Shown here piece after piece: positions 12,542 through 24,283 of a stretch of 64,000 nucleotides of DNA (its first letter is position 1; every line of letters starts with the position of its first letter). The DNA comes from Datisca glomerata (taxonomy: Eukaryota > Streptophyta > Magnoliopsida > Cucurbitales > Datiscaceae): assembly GCA_003255025.1 (NCBI GenBank), contig QANY01011336.1:1209311-1273310 (forward strand), written 5' to 3'. The notes under the pieces were generated by a model. That model was given only the letters and a program-made list of their open reading frames with translations. It had not been told where the DNA came from and ran no database searches. The position numbers and the translations under genes were made by a program.

Positions 12542-15500
12542 CACTACTACCAAAAATGGGTTAGATGATGGGTAAAACCCGTCATTATAATTCTATATTG
12601 ACGGTTGACCGGCTCTCATCTACCGGGCTGTCATATTTACCTTCCTCGTCGATAAAAAATCCCAGTTTTTGGACTTTAATGACGGGAATTCCTCATCATC
12701 TAAAGTCCCGCGAAAAGATATTAGATGACGGGGAATCCCCGTCATTAAACTTACCACAAAAGCACCTTTAATGATGGGGATTGCTAGTCATTATAGGGTC
12801 ACTTAAAAAAATTGTCACGGAAAGGCAAAAACCTGCATTCCCATGACAGTTATTCATTAATATTATTTAAAGGCAAAAAATACAGTTTCTACCTTTCCAT
12901 GACAATCCTTCAATATTCCCTAAAGATCATTTTTGTTGTTCCACAATGAATCGATAGTATTCTTATTGTACTTGAGTTTATTCCATTTTTTTAGCTAACG
13001 ACAAACGAGAATACTACAAATAGAAAAAAAAATACAAGGATTACAACATAATATTTAAGATAATGAGGGACCTCATCCTCATAGTTTTCATATATTTCGA
13101 CCACAAACAGATCAATCAAAAACTAAGATTAACTAAGATATTTATAGGAGTAAAAAGGCAATAAGATTAAAGCTAAAGAGCACTATAATAATGAGTACCT
13201 CAACCATTTGATCAATAATTCCCAGTAGATAGCAAAACCAACCGAATGATTAGCGAAAAAAGTATTAGAAACATGGCCAAACAAGATATGATACTACACA
13301 CTGGACTCTGATATCAATCCAACTAGAGGCAGAATTGAAGACCTCTTGTTATAGTAAAGAACATAAATGCCCTGCATATATTTCATATATAACCATTTCA
13401 CAGTAACATGCTTCGGAACTTAGCTTCTCAGCTGCCAAAATCAATAGAACATGAACTTTCTATTAGTTATAATTATGGAAATAAATATGATGTTAGTTAT
13501 AAATAAAAAGAAAAATGTTGATTTTCGACAGACGTAAATAAAAAGAAAAATGAAAGAGAGCAGATATATCATTTAATTTGTGCATGATTTTTTATCATGA
13601 AGGTGCCAAAAGACTATCTTAATTTGAGAGTATCTTACTTAGACCAACATGCTTTGTGTATTTTTGTAAACAATGAGAGTAAGATATAAATATTTGTCTC
13701 ATTTTACATTATTTATTAAGAATCAATAGGAGAACAACTAAAAAAATACAGTTTCACAGCATGCAAACTGATAGATACTTGGGAGAATATACTGGTAATA
13801 ATGCCTCAAAGTACATTAATATAATGTTTTTAGTACTCTACACTATCAACATGTCTAAATCATACAAACAACATCCACATACCAACAATGAAAATGATTA
13901 TAGCGACTTGTAACATCAGCATGAGAATTGTATCTAGAAAGAAGTACCTCGTAAACAATTACAAAAGTTATCCTTGACCAAATCTTCATTCAACTCTCCA
14001 AGATAATCAATGAGGACATCAGTTATCCTATAAATGAACTGAAGATCAACAAATTATATATTATTTCAAATTGGGTTTATGGTTGCATTGTATAGCGAAA
14101 ATGATTACCTCAATGCCCATCAAATGTGGCATTTCAACTTGGGAACATGCTAAGAAAGTGATCCCCTCACGAAAACTTGGAAGAAAAAAAGAACAAAAAA
14201 CTTATCATATAAAACAAATATTAAATCTTATTAACACGGTAGTTAATTTTTAAAAAGACACAGATAACCAGTTTGAATCTACACAGACATCATCAATAAG
14301 AAAGTAAACAATCAAGTTTGGTTGTTCAGAAGTCTATAATGAAAAAAATAGAAACCCCCAACGACTTGAGCCTATCAAACTTTCTCCTCTTCAAATTTTA
14401 GATAGAGTATCAATCCAAAAAACACACCAATTTCAAACGAAAACCACATAGATTACCAAAACAATAACCTTAAGCTCATGGGCAACGAACACGGAAACTC
14501 ACCAACTCTAGAACTCCAATGCTCGAATGACATAAATCTAGCTCCTGCTCAAAATCACGAACGTGAACCCTTCTCAGTTTCACCTAGCCATAAATTGGTG
14601 TAGTCAGAAAAGCACGAGGTCCAACCCAGCGAAACTTGCGTATACAAGGAACCCTAACCATCTCAACATCATGAAAACTAATTAATTTATCCCAAGTTGT
14701 ATATCAGAGTTCACTAAGAAATACTAAATACCAAACAACGATGAATTTTGAACAATATAAAGAATTTATTTATCAAGTCATACGCAATACGTAATTACAC
14801 CATATAGGGAAAGCTCCCGGAAAGGAGAGCTTTAACGAAATTGCATATCAAGCAATTAGTCTTTTCATTAAGAACAATTAAAAAGGAGAAACAGAGTAAA
14901 GATTAATGAAGTGACTAACTGAGTAAAGCTGTCAAATCCCATAAAATAAAAGTCACGAGGCAGAGAAAAGTCCCCCATTGATACAAAACCAGCAAGAAAA
15001 CCCTAGAACAGTGAGTTTTTTTTACGACGATAAAGAGATACATAAGGAATTTCAGTAGCAGAGCCTGTTCAATTCCACCAAGAAGCAAACATAGGGCCAG
15101 CGTGGTTGAAATGAAAAGGTTACCTAGTACGAGAGCTGAGAGATGGCTTTAAACATAAGAACTTAATTGAAGTGGGCGTGGGCATTACCTAGATTAGATA
15201 CAACGTATGCTCCCTAGAAAATACCATCGAAGCAACAAATGAAATTGAAAAGCTATGAATAAAATTGCACACATATATCAAGGATAGAAACATACTTCGA
15301 TGATGCCTCACACTACTTCAAAGATACCTCATACTTTGAAGATACCCTCACAAACATAGTGTTATAACGAAGATAGTGAAAATTTGGGCTAAATCAAATA
15401 AAAACAAACCCTAAATCAGAAATTATAAATAAAATCACAGAAATCCTAAATAAGAAACTTATACAAATTTAACCATGTATCAGAAAGCCTATATCAGAAC

Positions 15501-15884
15501 TTACAACTTTAAGAATCTGATGAAGAACAAAAATTATATAAAAAAATTAATTAATTGATTAAAAAGGTGTACTTCATGATTGACGATAAAGATTGAACAA
15601 TGTCGAGGTGAAATTCGGTAAGAGGCTGGCCACTCCCTCTCGCGGTTTTGATTTCTCCATCGTAGGGCTTGAAGACGGTGGCTTCTCAGTCGCACCCTTT
15701 GACGGTTTTGATTTCCTCATCGCGAGGCTTCACAATCACGTGGTTGGGGCTTCTCAGTCGCGTGGCTGAGAAGAAATGGATGGAGAGAGAGAGAATCATA
15801 TAAAGAGAGCATTGCAAAGAGTGAGAGAGCATCGTAGAAAGAGAGCATCACAAGGAGTGAGAGAGCATCGTAGAAAGAGAGCAT

Positions 15885-15926
<42 letters not shown>

Positions 15927-16270
15927 ATCACCTCTTTGCCTCTTCGCCTCTTCGCCTCTATCCTCTTAGAAATAAGAGTTGGAAAATTTTAATGGATTAG
16001 GGTTAGAATATAAAATGGCATTTTTGTAATTATGGAAAAGTTTTATATAATGACAGTTACAAAATCGTTGTCATTAATTACAATTATGCATCTTTGTCAG
16101 ATTGTTTAAGATTAAGTTATCATAATAAGTAAATCTATTATGGCAGTTTATTTAAGCACTGTCATTTATTCAAATTACCCTACCCAACACATTTTTCCTT
16201 CAACAGATTTTGCAAAGCTATCATTGAAGTAAATAGGTGGTTGTCATTATAACCCATTTTTGTAGTAGTG
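12542..16270. mobile_element. Non-autonomous CACTA transposon (3.7 kb)
   Basis: Left end CACTACTACCAAAAATGGGT; the right end, reverse-complemented, is CACTACTACAAAAATGGGTT. Flanking 3-mers are ctt (12539-12541) and cct (16271-16273), fitting a 3-bp duplication with one change. Near the left end the GACGGG/CCCGTC motif recurs many times, typical of subterminal arrays. No transposase is readable. Copy 2 of the duplicated ALDH intron (about 30640) runs across this point without the element, giving an empty site. The interior 12.9-15.6 kb has no recognisable gene. Confidence 0.85.
15777..15924. repeat. GA-rich minisatellite and (GA)n tract inside the CACTA element
   Basis: Two copies of a unit of about 38 bp (gagagcatcgtagaaagaga then gcatcacaaggagtga) run into a (GA)n microsatellite at about 15888-15924. 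The plus-strand ORF over it is a low-complexity artefact. Confidence 0.8.
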
Positions 16271-16413
16271 CCTCAAGAAACATTTGAGAAAATGTTTATT
16301 ATAACTCGTTATGTTTATCTTAGTACTTAACTATATTAGAATTTTTTTAGATCAATATATTCACTGAAATCTTAACGCGTTGTAATTAAATTCTTACGGT
16401 CTAATTAGGAAAG

Positions 16414-19400
16414 AAAGGAAAGTGTATTGTAAGAAGCTGATACTGAAGGAGAAATGGGAACGGGTAAGTTCTTCGAATGAAAATGAGAGTCTCCCACTGA
16501 TATTTGATGACTTGGATCTAGAGCATGATGAACGCCACAATGACACCCTAGTCATCTCGATACAAGTCAGATACTGATTGCTGAGAAGGATAATGGTTGA
16601 CGACGGAAGTGTCGTCAACGTTCTACACCGATCCACACTTAAGAAGATGTCCATGTGAGATCGACAACTACAAGGACCCTCATAACCGTTGATAGGTTTC
16701 AACGGGGCTATTAGCTACTCAAAAGGGATCATTGTTCTTCCAGTTAACGCTGAGCCGTTCAACTACTTCATGGACTTTATGGTGCATGATACATCATCCC
16801 CATGTAATGTCATCCCTGGGAGGAACTAGCTGTATAAAATGAAAGTTGTACAGTAAACATACTACCAGGTACTGGAATACCCATCTCTAGAGGGCATTAA
16901 GACCATTAGGGGTGACCAAGCTGCTGCTCATCTCTATGTTGTAACCGCATTGGAGTCAACGAAAAGAAGACAACAGAATAGAAAGTGGAGGAGCCGACAG
17001 TTGCTATAGAATAATAGTAATCATAGGAGGACGAGTAGGTGGACCCAAGGTACAAGATAGAGGAAGAAACTGAATCCATCTTCTTAGATGAAGAGACACA
17101 GATGACAACCAACACTAGGGCCCACCTTAAGCAAGTAGAAAAAGAATAGTTGACAGAATTCCTATGAGGAAGAAAGACATCTTCGCAACTACGACCCGAT
17201 GTGATAAGCTGAATACAAATCCTACTATAAAACCTGTGAAGCAACGGTAAAGGAGTTTCACCCATGAATAGAGCACGTCGTCATGGTAAAAAAGAAGAAC
17301 AGGAAATGGAGAACCTGTGTGGACTTTACTGATATGAACAAAGCCTGCCCAAAAGATGAATACCTACTGCCAAGAATAGACCAGATGGTAAATTCCACGT
17401 TGGGACATGAACTTTAAGTTTCATGAATGCTTTATCTAGGTACAACTAGATGAAAATATTCCAACCTGATCAAGAAAAGACGTCATTTTATAACTGGATA
17501 GTGTACTTTTTGTTATAAAGTAATGCATTTCAGTTTTAAAAATGCAGGTGCAACTTACCAGAGGCTGGTGAACAAAATGTTCTAGGACCAGATTGGGAAA
17601 ATAATGGAGGTCTATATGGACGATATGCTAGTGAAGAGCTATAAACAGGAAGACCACATCAAGAAACCTCGATGAAACCTTCTCAATCCTAAGAAAAAAC
17701 TCTATGAAACTAAATCTAGAAAAGTGTGCCTTTGGAGTGGCAGCGGAAAAACTCTTGGGCTACTTGATCACACAACGGAGAATTGAAGTCAACCTGGATC
17801 AAGTAAATGCCATCATGGAAACGAAGTCTCCTGGAAACCAGAAGGAAATACAAGGCTTGACGGGAAGATTGGCAGTGTTAAACATATTTCTTTCAAGGTC
17901 AATGGACAAGTGCAAGTCGTTCCTCGCTAAGTTAAGAAAAAATTCCGCGAATGGATGGGACAAAGAATGTGAAGAAGTCCTCGATAGAATCAAGGAGCAT
18001 TTGACAACTTCGTCATTGTTGTCAAAACCAATACCTGTCGAACAACTATTTCTATACATGGTCGTATCACATACGGATGCCAGTGCCATTCTGATCATAA
18101 AAGAAGAAAGGAAATAAAGGCTCGTGTATTTGTGAGCAAGAGCCTAGTAGCAACTGAAACTTAGTACAAAAGGATGGAGAAGCTAGTACTAGTCATTGTA
18201 ATGACGGTAAGGAATTTGAGGCCCTATTTCCAAGCACACATCATAAAGGTGCTGTCAAACTCACCTATCAGAAGCCACTTACACTCACCAAAACCCAACG
18301 AGAGAATGGCGAAGTGGGTAATAGAGCTAAGTCAATATGAAATTTACTATGAACCAAAGACGTTAATTAAGGGGCAAGTTCTAGTTGACTTTGTGGCAGA
18401 TTTCACCAGTGACGAAGAAGAAGTTGACAACAAATCGCAGACCAAAGGAGAAAGTAAAACATTGGAACTATATGTTGATGGAGTCTCAAATAATAAAGGA
18501 GCTGGAGTGGGAGTGGTTCTATAGACCTCGATCGGAGAAACACTGGAGTACTCCATCTCATTCAAATTCAACGCCTCGAATAATAAAGTAGAATACAAAG
18601 CTTTGATAGCGGGAGTCGCCCTGCTGTGGGAATTGGAGATAACTGATTTAAAAATATTCTTTTGATTCACTGCTAATCGTGAAGCAGGTTAAAGAAGAAT
18701 TCATAGCGAATGATGAAAGAACGATCAATTACTTACAACGGGTGAATGAGCTATTGAATCAGTTGAAAAGTTATAAAATCCATCAGATCCCGAGAATAAA
18801 ATAAATAGCACGTAGATGCGTTGTCGAACTTGAGATCTTCACTACAATTCCCGTGCAAACGGAACGTGCCGATGGAATTTCTTGAAAGGCCAAGTATCAT
18901 GTCCCCGTTGAAGGAAGTAGTGGATGTGGCAGTTGAAAAAGAACCAAGCTGGCAAGATGATGTGATTCGCTATTTGAAGGAAATAGTGTTACTTGGTGAT
19001 AAACTTTGTGTGGAAAAAAATCCAAGATTAGAGTGTCAGGTACTACTTAATTAATGGATCATTATATACACGATTTTTTTCAGGTCCATACTTAAAATGC
19101 CTACGGGAAAAGGAGGCTTAATACGTGTTAGCTGAAATTCATGAAGGGTATACGGCAACCACACTGGGGGCAGATCTTTGGCTCACAAAGTGTTAAACGA
19201 ATGATATTACTAGCCAAAAATGCACCAAGACGCCAAGCAATATGTTAGAAAATGTGATATCAACGTTTTGCACCCATAGTCAAAATGACTCATGGTCAAC
19301 ACAATACCGTAGCGAGCCCCTAGTCGTTCACGCAATGGGCTCTTGACATCATTGGATCGCTTCCCATGGCACCGACTCAGAAATGATTTTTGTTGGTGCA

Positions 19401-20150
19401 ACGGATTATTTCACTAAGTGGTTCGAGGCTGAAGCTTCGCAAGAATTCGTGAAGAGGAAGTAAAAGGAATTTTATGGAAAAACATAGTATGTTGATACAA
19501 AATTCTCTGGGTTCTTATTTCGGACAACAAACTTTAGTTCACAGGAAAAATAGTGAAAACCTTCTGCATAGACTTGAAAATCAAAAACCGATTCTCTACA
19601 CCATATGAAGGTCAAATCAAATTAAACTTGACAATATGAAGAAATGACTAGAATAAGTCAAAGAAAAATGGGTAGAAGAATTTCCAGCAGTACTGTGGGC
19701 GTACAGAATAACTTCTAGGGAGGCAATGGGTGAAACACCTTTCGCTCTAACATACGGAACAAAAGCAGTGATACCAGTTGGAATTGGGAGCCCAACTATA
19801 AGAACATGATTAAATGAGCGGCAAAACAGGGAACTCCTGAAGGAAAGTCTATATCTGTTAGATGAAAGAGGATAAACGACTCTTATTTGGATTACCAGTT
19901 ACAATCAAAAGAGAAAAGCTTACTTCCGAAGAAAGGTTAGAAGACGGGAATTTCAAAAAGGAGATCTAGTCCTGAAGAGGGTCTTCCAAATGGAAGGAAA
20001 GCTCGGGCCAACTTGGGAAGGACTATACATGGTCACAGGAATGGCGACAACAGATATTATTACAGTACAATGAAAGAAGGGGCAGAACTGACAAAGCCAT
20101 GTAACGTCATCCACTTGAAAAAGTACTTTGTTTAACTTCTTGAATATTGA
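16414..20150 (+). mobile_element. Degenerate Ty3/Gypsy element (protease-RT-RNase H-integrase), 5'-truncated
   Basis: Reading across many stops and frame changes: aspartic protease with DDGSS near 16590, reverse transcriptase with CVDFTDMNKACPKDEY near 17310 and YMDD at about 17612-17623, an RNase H-like domain (LELYVDGVSNNKGAGVGVV) at 18462-18522, integrase core (DIIGSLPMAPT) near 19340, and an integrase C-terminal part ending near 20130. The RT wording and RNase H layout suit the Tat lineage. The left end abuts ALDH intron sequence inside gag-protease; no LTR was found on either side. Its protease region is clearly related to the minus-strand Gypsy element at 61-64 kb. Confidence 0.85.
17704..18117 (+). 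pseudogene. Gypsy RT C-terminal/RNase H segment (longest open piece)
   Basis: A 137-codon open stretch covering the region after YMDD: MKLNLEKCAFGVAAEKLLGY, the conserved start of the RT thumb, then RNase H-like sequence (SHTDASAILII). Frames before and after are interrupted by stops, so this is a relic of the pol polyprotein. Confidence 0.8.
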
Positions 20151-20235
20151 TAGTGAATAATTGTTCCCGTTATTTTTACCCGCAAAGGGTTTTCCACGTA
20201 AAAAAATTGTGTCAACTCTCTCTCTCTTCTCTCTA

Positions 20236-20575
20236 ATAAAATGTGAAAACTAAAGGTCAGAAGTCTCGTGATCTAAGCCCTTGGGAGCGGGGAAACCTTC
20301 TCCCTAAAATTTTGGAAACCAAAGGTCTTTGGTCTTGGGCCTAAGTCCTTTGGAGCGGGGAAACTTTCTCTCTAAAATGTGAAAAATAAAGGTCGACGGT
20401 CTCATGGCCTAAGCCCTTCGGAGTGGGAAAGTCTTCTCCCTAAAATATGAAAATTAAAAGTCGGCGGTCTCGTGGCCTTAAGACCTTGAGAACGGGGATG
20501 CATTCTCTCCTAAAATGTGGAAATCAAAAGATCGGCGGTCTTGTGGCCTAAGCCCTTGAGAGCAGGAAAAACTAA
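20236..20575. repeat. 68-70-bp tandem repeat 3' of the Gypsy integrase
   Basis: Five units each starting taaaat(g/a)t..gaaa and ending in a gcgggaaa..ttctccc-type block; successive starts at 20236, 20305 and 20373 give the period. Tandem repeats downstream of integrase are common in Tat-lineage Gypsy elements. Confidence 0.85.
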
Positions 20576-20579
20576 GACT

Positions 20580-22080
20580 CCTCAGTGGGTATAACTTCAT
20601 CAGTTGGAACAGAGGAGACTACTACAGCGAGAACGGAAACATCTTCAGTTGAGGTGTTCACCTGAACTTGAGATTCTGGAGCATCATCGAGAAGAACTTT
20701 TGGATGATTGTTTTCCTGCCTATCCTTGTAAACCCCGCACGGTAGACCATCTTAGCAGCCACCAGTTTTACCTCTATGACCTTCAAGTTCTCCTAACAAA
20801 TAGCTAAGGAAGTCTCGGACTCTTCTAAGGACTCTCTGGCAGCCTTCAAAGAGTCATCTAGCCTTGCATGCTGCCTCAGCTGTTGTTGCTGCCGCACCTT
20901 CAACAAACTCATCCACTATACTTTAGAGGTCACCATCGCTCTTCTTTAGCTATTCAATCTCAGTTTGACAACATTCAAGGGTTGTGTGGCACCCTTGAAC
21001 CTCATTCTTCCAATGAGTCATACTCTGCTCGCTGGCCAGAAAGTGCTTCTGAAGGCTATTGTGAAAAACAATGGCCTGCAAAACCAAACGTAGGTGAACA
21101 TAAAAAACAAAATGAAGGGGAAAGAAATGGAATGGTACCTTCATCAATCCGTTGCTTAAGGAACAAATCTGGTTCCTGACGAACATGTTACGGGCAATCG
21201 TCATGTCTGCATCAGATTGGACTCCGCGGAGCTCTATGCGTGTCGAACGGGGGTCGTTGAGAAAGTTTATAGAGTATGGGATCGGGGGAATGCCGACGAA
21301 ATGCCTCCATCTCCACAATGAAATGATCTTGATTTCCTCCTTGAGAGCCAGAGGAATGAACGGGAGCAGACTCCCTCTACTCTGATTGCGGGGATGGGGG
21401 AGGAGGAGAAACTGAACGTTCTTGAGAGCTTTCTCCCTGAGCCGTAGGAGTGGGAGGAACAATAGGAGAAGACTCAGTCGGGGTAGTGGGAACTTCAGTA
21501 GAAACGTGAAGGGGACTAGGGGGCACTCGAGAAGAACTCGAGGTGTCGCACCTTTGACAGAAATTCCGTTCCTCGCCAACCTCCCCGACTATGGTGCTAC
21601 AGAGGCGTCTCGACATATCGACACTTATAGCAAGTCGTTGGAGTAAAAGTTCCCGCTCTGCATCTTTCCGTTCAGACTCAGAAGAAATTGAAGTATTGGA
21701 AATGAAAATTGTGGGAACAGAATGAGCGTCAGGGATAGGGATACCTCTTAGAAGTTTAGGAGAAGATGATTGAGCCGAAGATGAAGCAATTAGAGCCGTA
21801 TTCGGGACAAAAGCTATGTTGATTTACCTCTGTGGGTCGAGGAGATCGTTCCAATCCCGTTCTCGGCAACTGAATGTAGTGTTGATTTTCTCCTTGGAAG
21901 CCCTAGATAAATAGGGCTTGTTGTTCTTCTTAGAATCTGAGAAATGAGAAAAAACCAAGTCAAAGAAGTAAAAAGAAAGCAGAAGAAAGGATCAAAAGAA
22001 GGAGGGGAACCGAAGCCCCAGCGACTTACTGAAAACTCCCTATTTTTTTGGGATTGTCCGGCGGCCATCACCACCCCAGT
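20580..22080 (-). other. Possible antisense ORF region of the Gypsy element (decayed)
   Basis: Downstream of integrase and the tandem repeats, the minus strand has broken open frames, for example 21616-21377 rich in Ser, Pro and Thr (PTTPTESSPIVPPTPTAQ). Some Tat-type Gypsy elements carry an extra antisense ORF in this place. I see no conserved domain, so this rests on position and composition. DNA at 22080-22325 shows nothing recognisable. Confidence 0.35.
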
Positions 22081-22329
22081 TGCTACCGATCAAGATGACG
22101 TCTTGTTCCCAGCCTTTATCCCCTTTCAGGATCGCGGTTATCACCTTTCCGCTATCTTAAGAAGGACGGAGGGCAAGATAGTAAGTTTCATTATGGTACT
22201 TGAATATATAACAAGCACGAAGCTCGTTGACACCTATATCTAAAACGTACCTCCTATTCATGGCTTCAAAAACCTAGAAAGATCATATAAGAACTAGGAG
22301 TGAACTGCGACAGAGCTAACCTTACATTA

Positions 22330-24067
22330 TGGAACATCTCCAAGCATGTTAATTAAGTCCCTTTTGTTTGGTATAGGATATCTTATCCATTCCAAAACAT
22401 TGTTAAATGGCTTGTAATTAATTACTAACTGAGGAACTCCTTGTTCATTTTCACTGAACTTTTGGACATAAAAATCTGAGCAAGACCAATTAGGTTTGCT
22501 CATTCTAATAATATTTTTGTTGAGAAGTTCTGTAATTTTATTTTTATAGAATTCAAGCATTTCTGAATTCATTTGAATTGGTTGTGCATTTGTCGGGATA
22601 TTCTATTCATCAAATCTTTTAATGTAAGACAGACTGACATTATAATGTTTTCTGTGCCAGAAAGTGTTGAGAATGCCAGCACATAATTCTTTACAAATTG
22701 TTTATTCAAAGATTTTAATTTATTTTTGAAGAGTAGGTTTTCGAAGCTGTTCTTCAATTCTTTTGATTTTCATTTCGTCTTACAGAAAACATAATTATTT
22801 TTCTTTACAAGAAATTAATTTACAATTTTAAAAACAATTTTTTTAAAGTTTTCAATTTCTCATTGTGAGAAAAAAGAAAGAAATTTGAATTTGACAAATG
22901 ACAGGTTTATCCATTAGATAAGTAATTATCCCATCATGCTTTGTTATAAAATGATACATAAGAGAAATGAATGGTAAATCCAAAATAATTTTGTCTGTCA
23001 CATTTTTATTAAAACAAATGATGTTTTAAAAAATACATTGTTTTAGAAAATATGAATTTTAGGGATTTCATAATTGATATGTATTCTAGTACCATTTGCA
23101 GAGGACATAAATTCTTTTGTCTTCTTGAAATACTTGGTAGGAACGAGTCATTCTTGCATACAATTTCAATCAACTCCAGAATCAATAAGAGACATTGAAG
23201 TGAAATCAAAATCTTGGATTATTATTCTAATCATTATGTGCCATTTTTTAATTTCGATGTGAATAAGAATTTGAATGAAGTTATCATCATCTTGAATGTT
23301 GATAATACAGGTTCTTCAACCTCATCACCAGAAATTGGGCATTTACTAGGTTATCCTAATTCACTAGATTCATGATTTTTAATTAAATTCTCTATTCTTA
23401 AAAGGTTTAATTCTTTTGTTATTTCTATGTTTGAATCTTTTAATTCTTTGATTTAAATTTTAATATTTTTTATTTTTTTGAAGTTCTTGTAAAGTAACTT
23501 CTCTTTCATTTCCTTTCACTTTGTTAAATTTTTCAAGAGATTGTGAAATGCTTGCAGTTTTATTATTAGACTTAGTATTTTCTTTCTTTTGAATTACCTT
23601 CCTAATTCTTTCAAGGTATTCTTGTTTTAATTTAAGATTTTCAATTTTACTAAATAAATTTAACAAAAGATTTTCTTGTACTTCATTTGTATTTAAAAAC
23701 ATTAATAATTTCCTAACAACAACTATCCTTACATCCCATAAAAAATATTTGGAGAATCACTGTCAGAGCTTGAAGAACATAATTCTTTAGATTCGAGGAT
23801 TCAAATTCTTCTAAATCTTCATTACTACTTTCCTAATAATCTATTGGTTCAATAATTCTAAACAATTCTCACTTTTTCATCAGAGATTTTTAATTAATTA
23901 ATTTTATTTTTTATTGACAAGTGTTGAAAAGATGACCACTATTGCACATTTAAAATACTTAATTTTACCTTTTTCAACAATTTTTTATCAGATTTTCTTC
24001 TTGAATAATTTTTATTCTTAGAAAAATATTTGTCATAATTTTTATTTTTATTTGTGTGGAACTTTTT
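22330..24067 (-). mobile_element. Endogenous pararetrovirus (Caulimoviridae-like) fragment, decayed
   Basis: Broken minus-strand frames in the order of a caulimovirid polyprotein: a Lys/Asn-rich region with a degenerate CCHC-like knuckle (about 24060-23900), a charged coiled-coil-like stretch (23702-23460), an aspartic protease-type Asp-Ser-Gly site near 23180, and the N-terminal part of a reverse transcriptase (22572-22327) with the proline-rich sequence preceding the RT palm that is typical of this family. At least several stops and frameshifts separate the parts; RT palm, RNase H, movement protein and promoter are absent. It joins ALDH exon copy 2 directly at about 24068. Not functional. 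Confidence 0.7.
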
Positions 24068-24283
24068 CCTACAAGTTAAGTTGAAGATACTTATGTAGAG
24101 CTTCTAAGACAAAATATCAACCAAAACCACTCATCTTATATCCAACATAAGGGCAGCTTCGATCAAAAGCAAAATAGCAATTGATCTAAATGATGCGTGC
24201 TCTTATTGACCTTGACACTTTGTTTGCCAAGTCTATGTCATTTGTCACGATTCCTGCTGCCAACCCATATCTTGTGTTGTTTG

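Noticed and set aside
20950..21579. 209-codon minus-strand ORF as a protein gene
   Set aside because: It overlaps a different, Ser/Pro-rich minus-strand frame and has Leu/Pro low complexity without motif; more likely a shadow in decayed Gypsy DNA.
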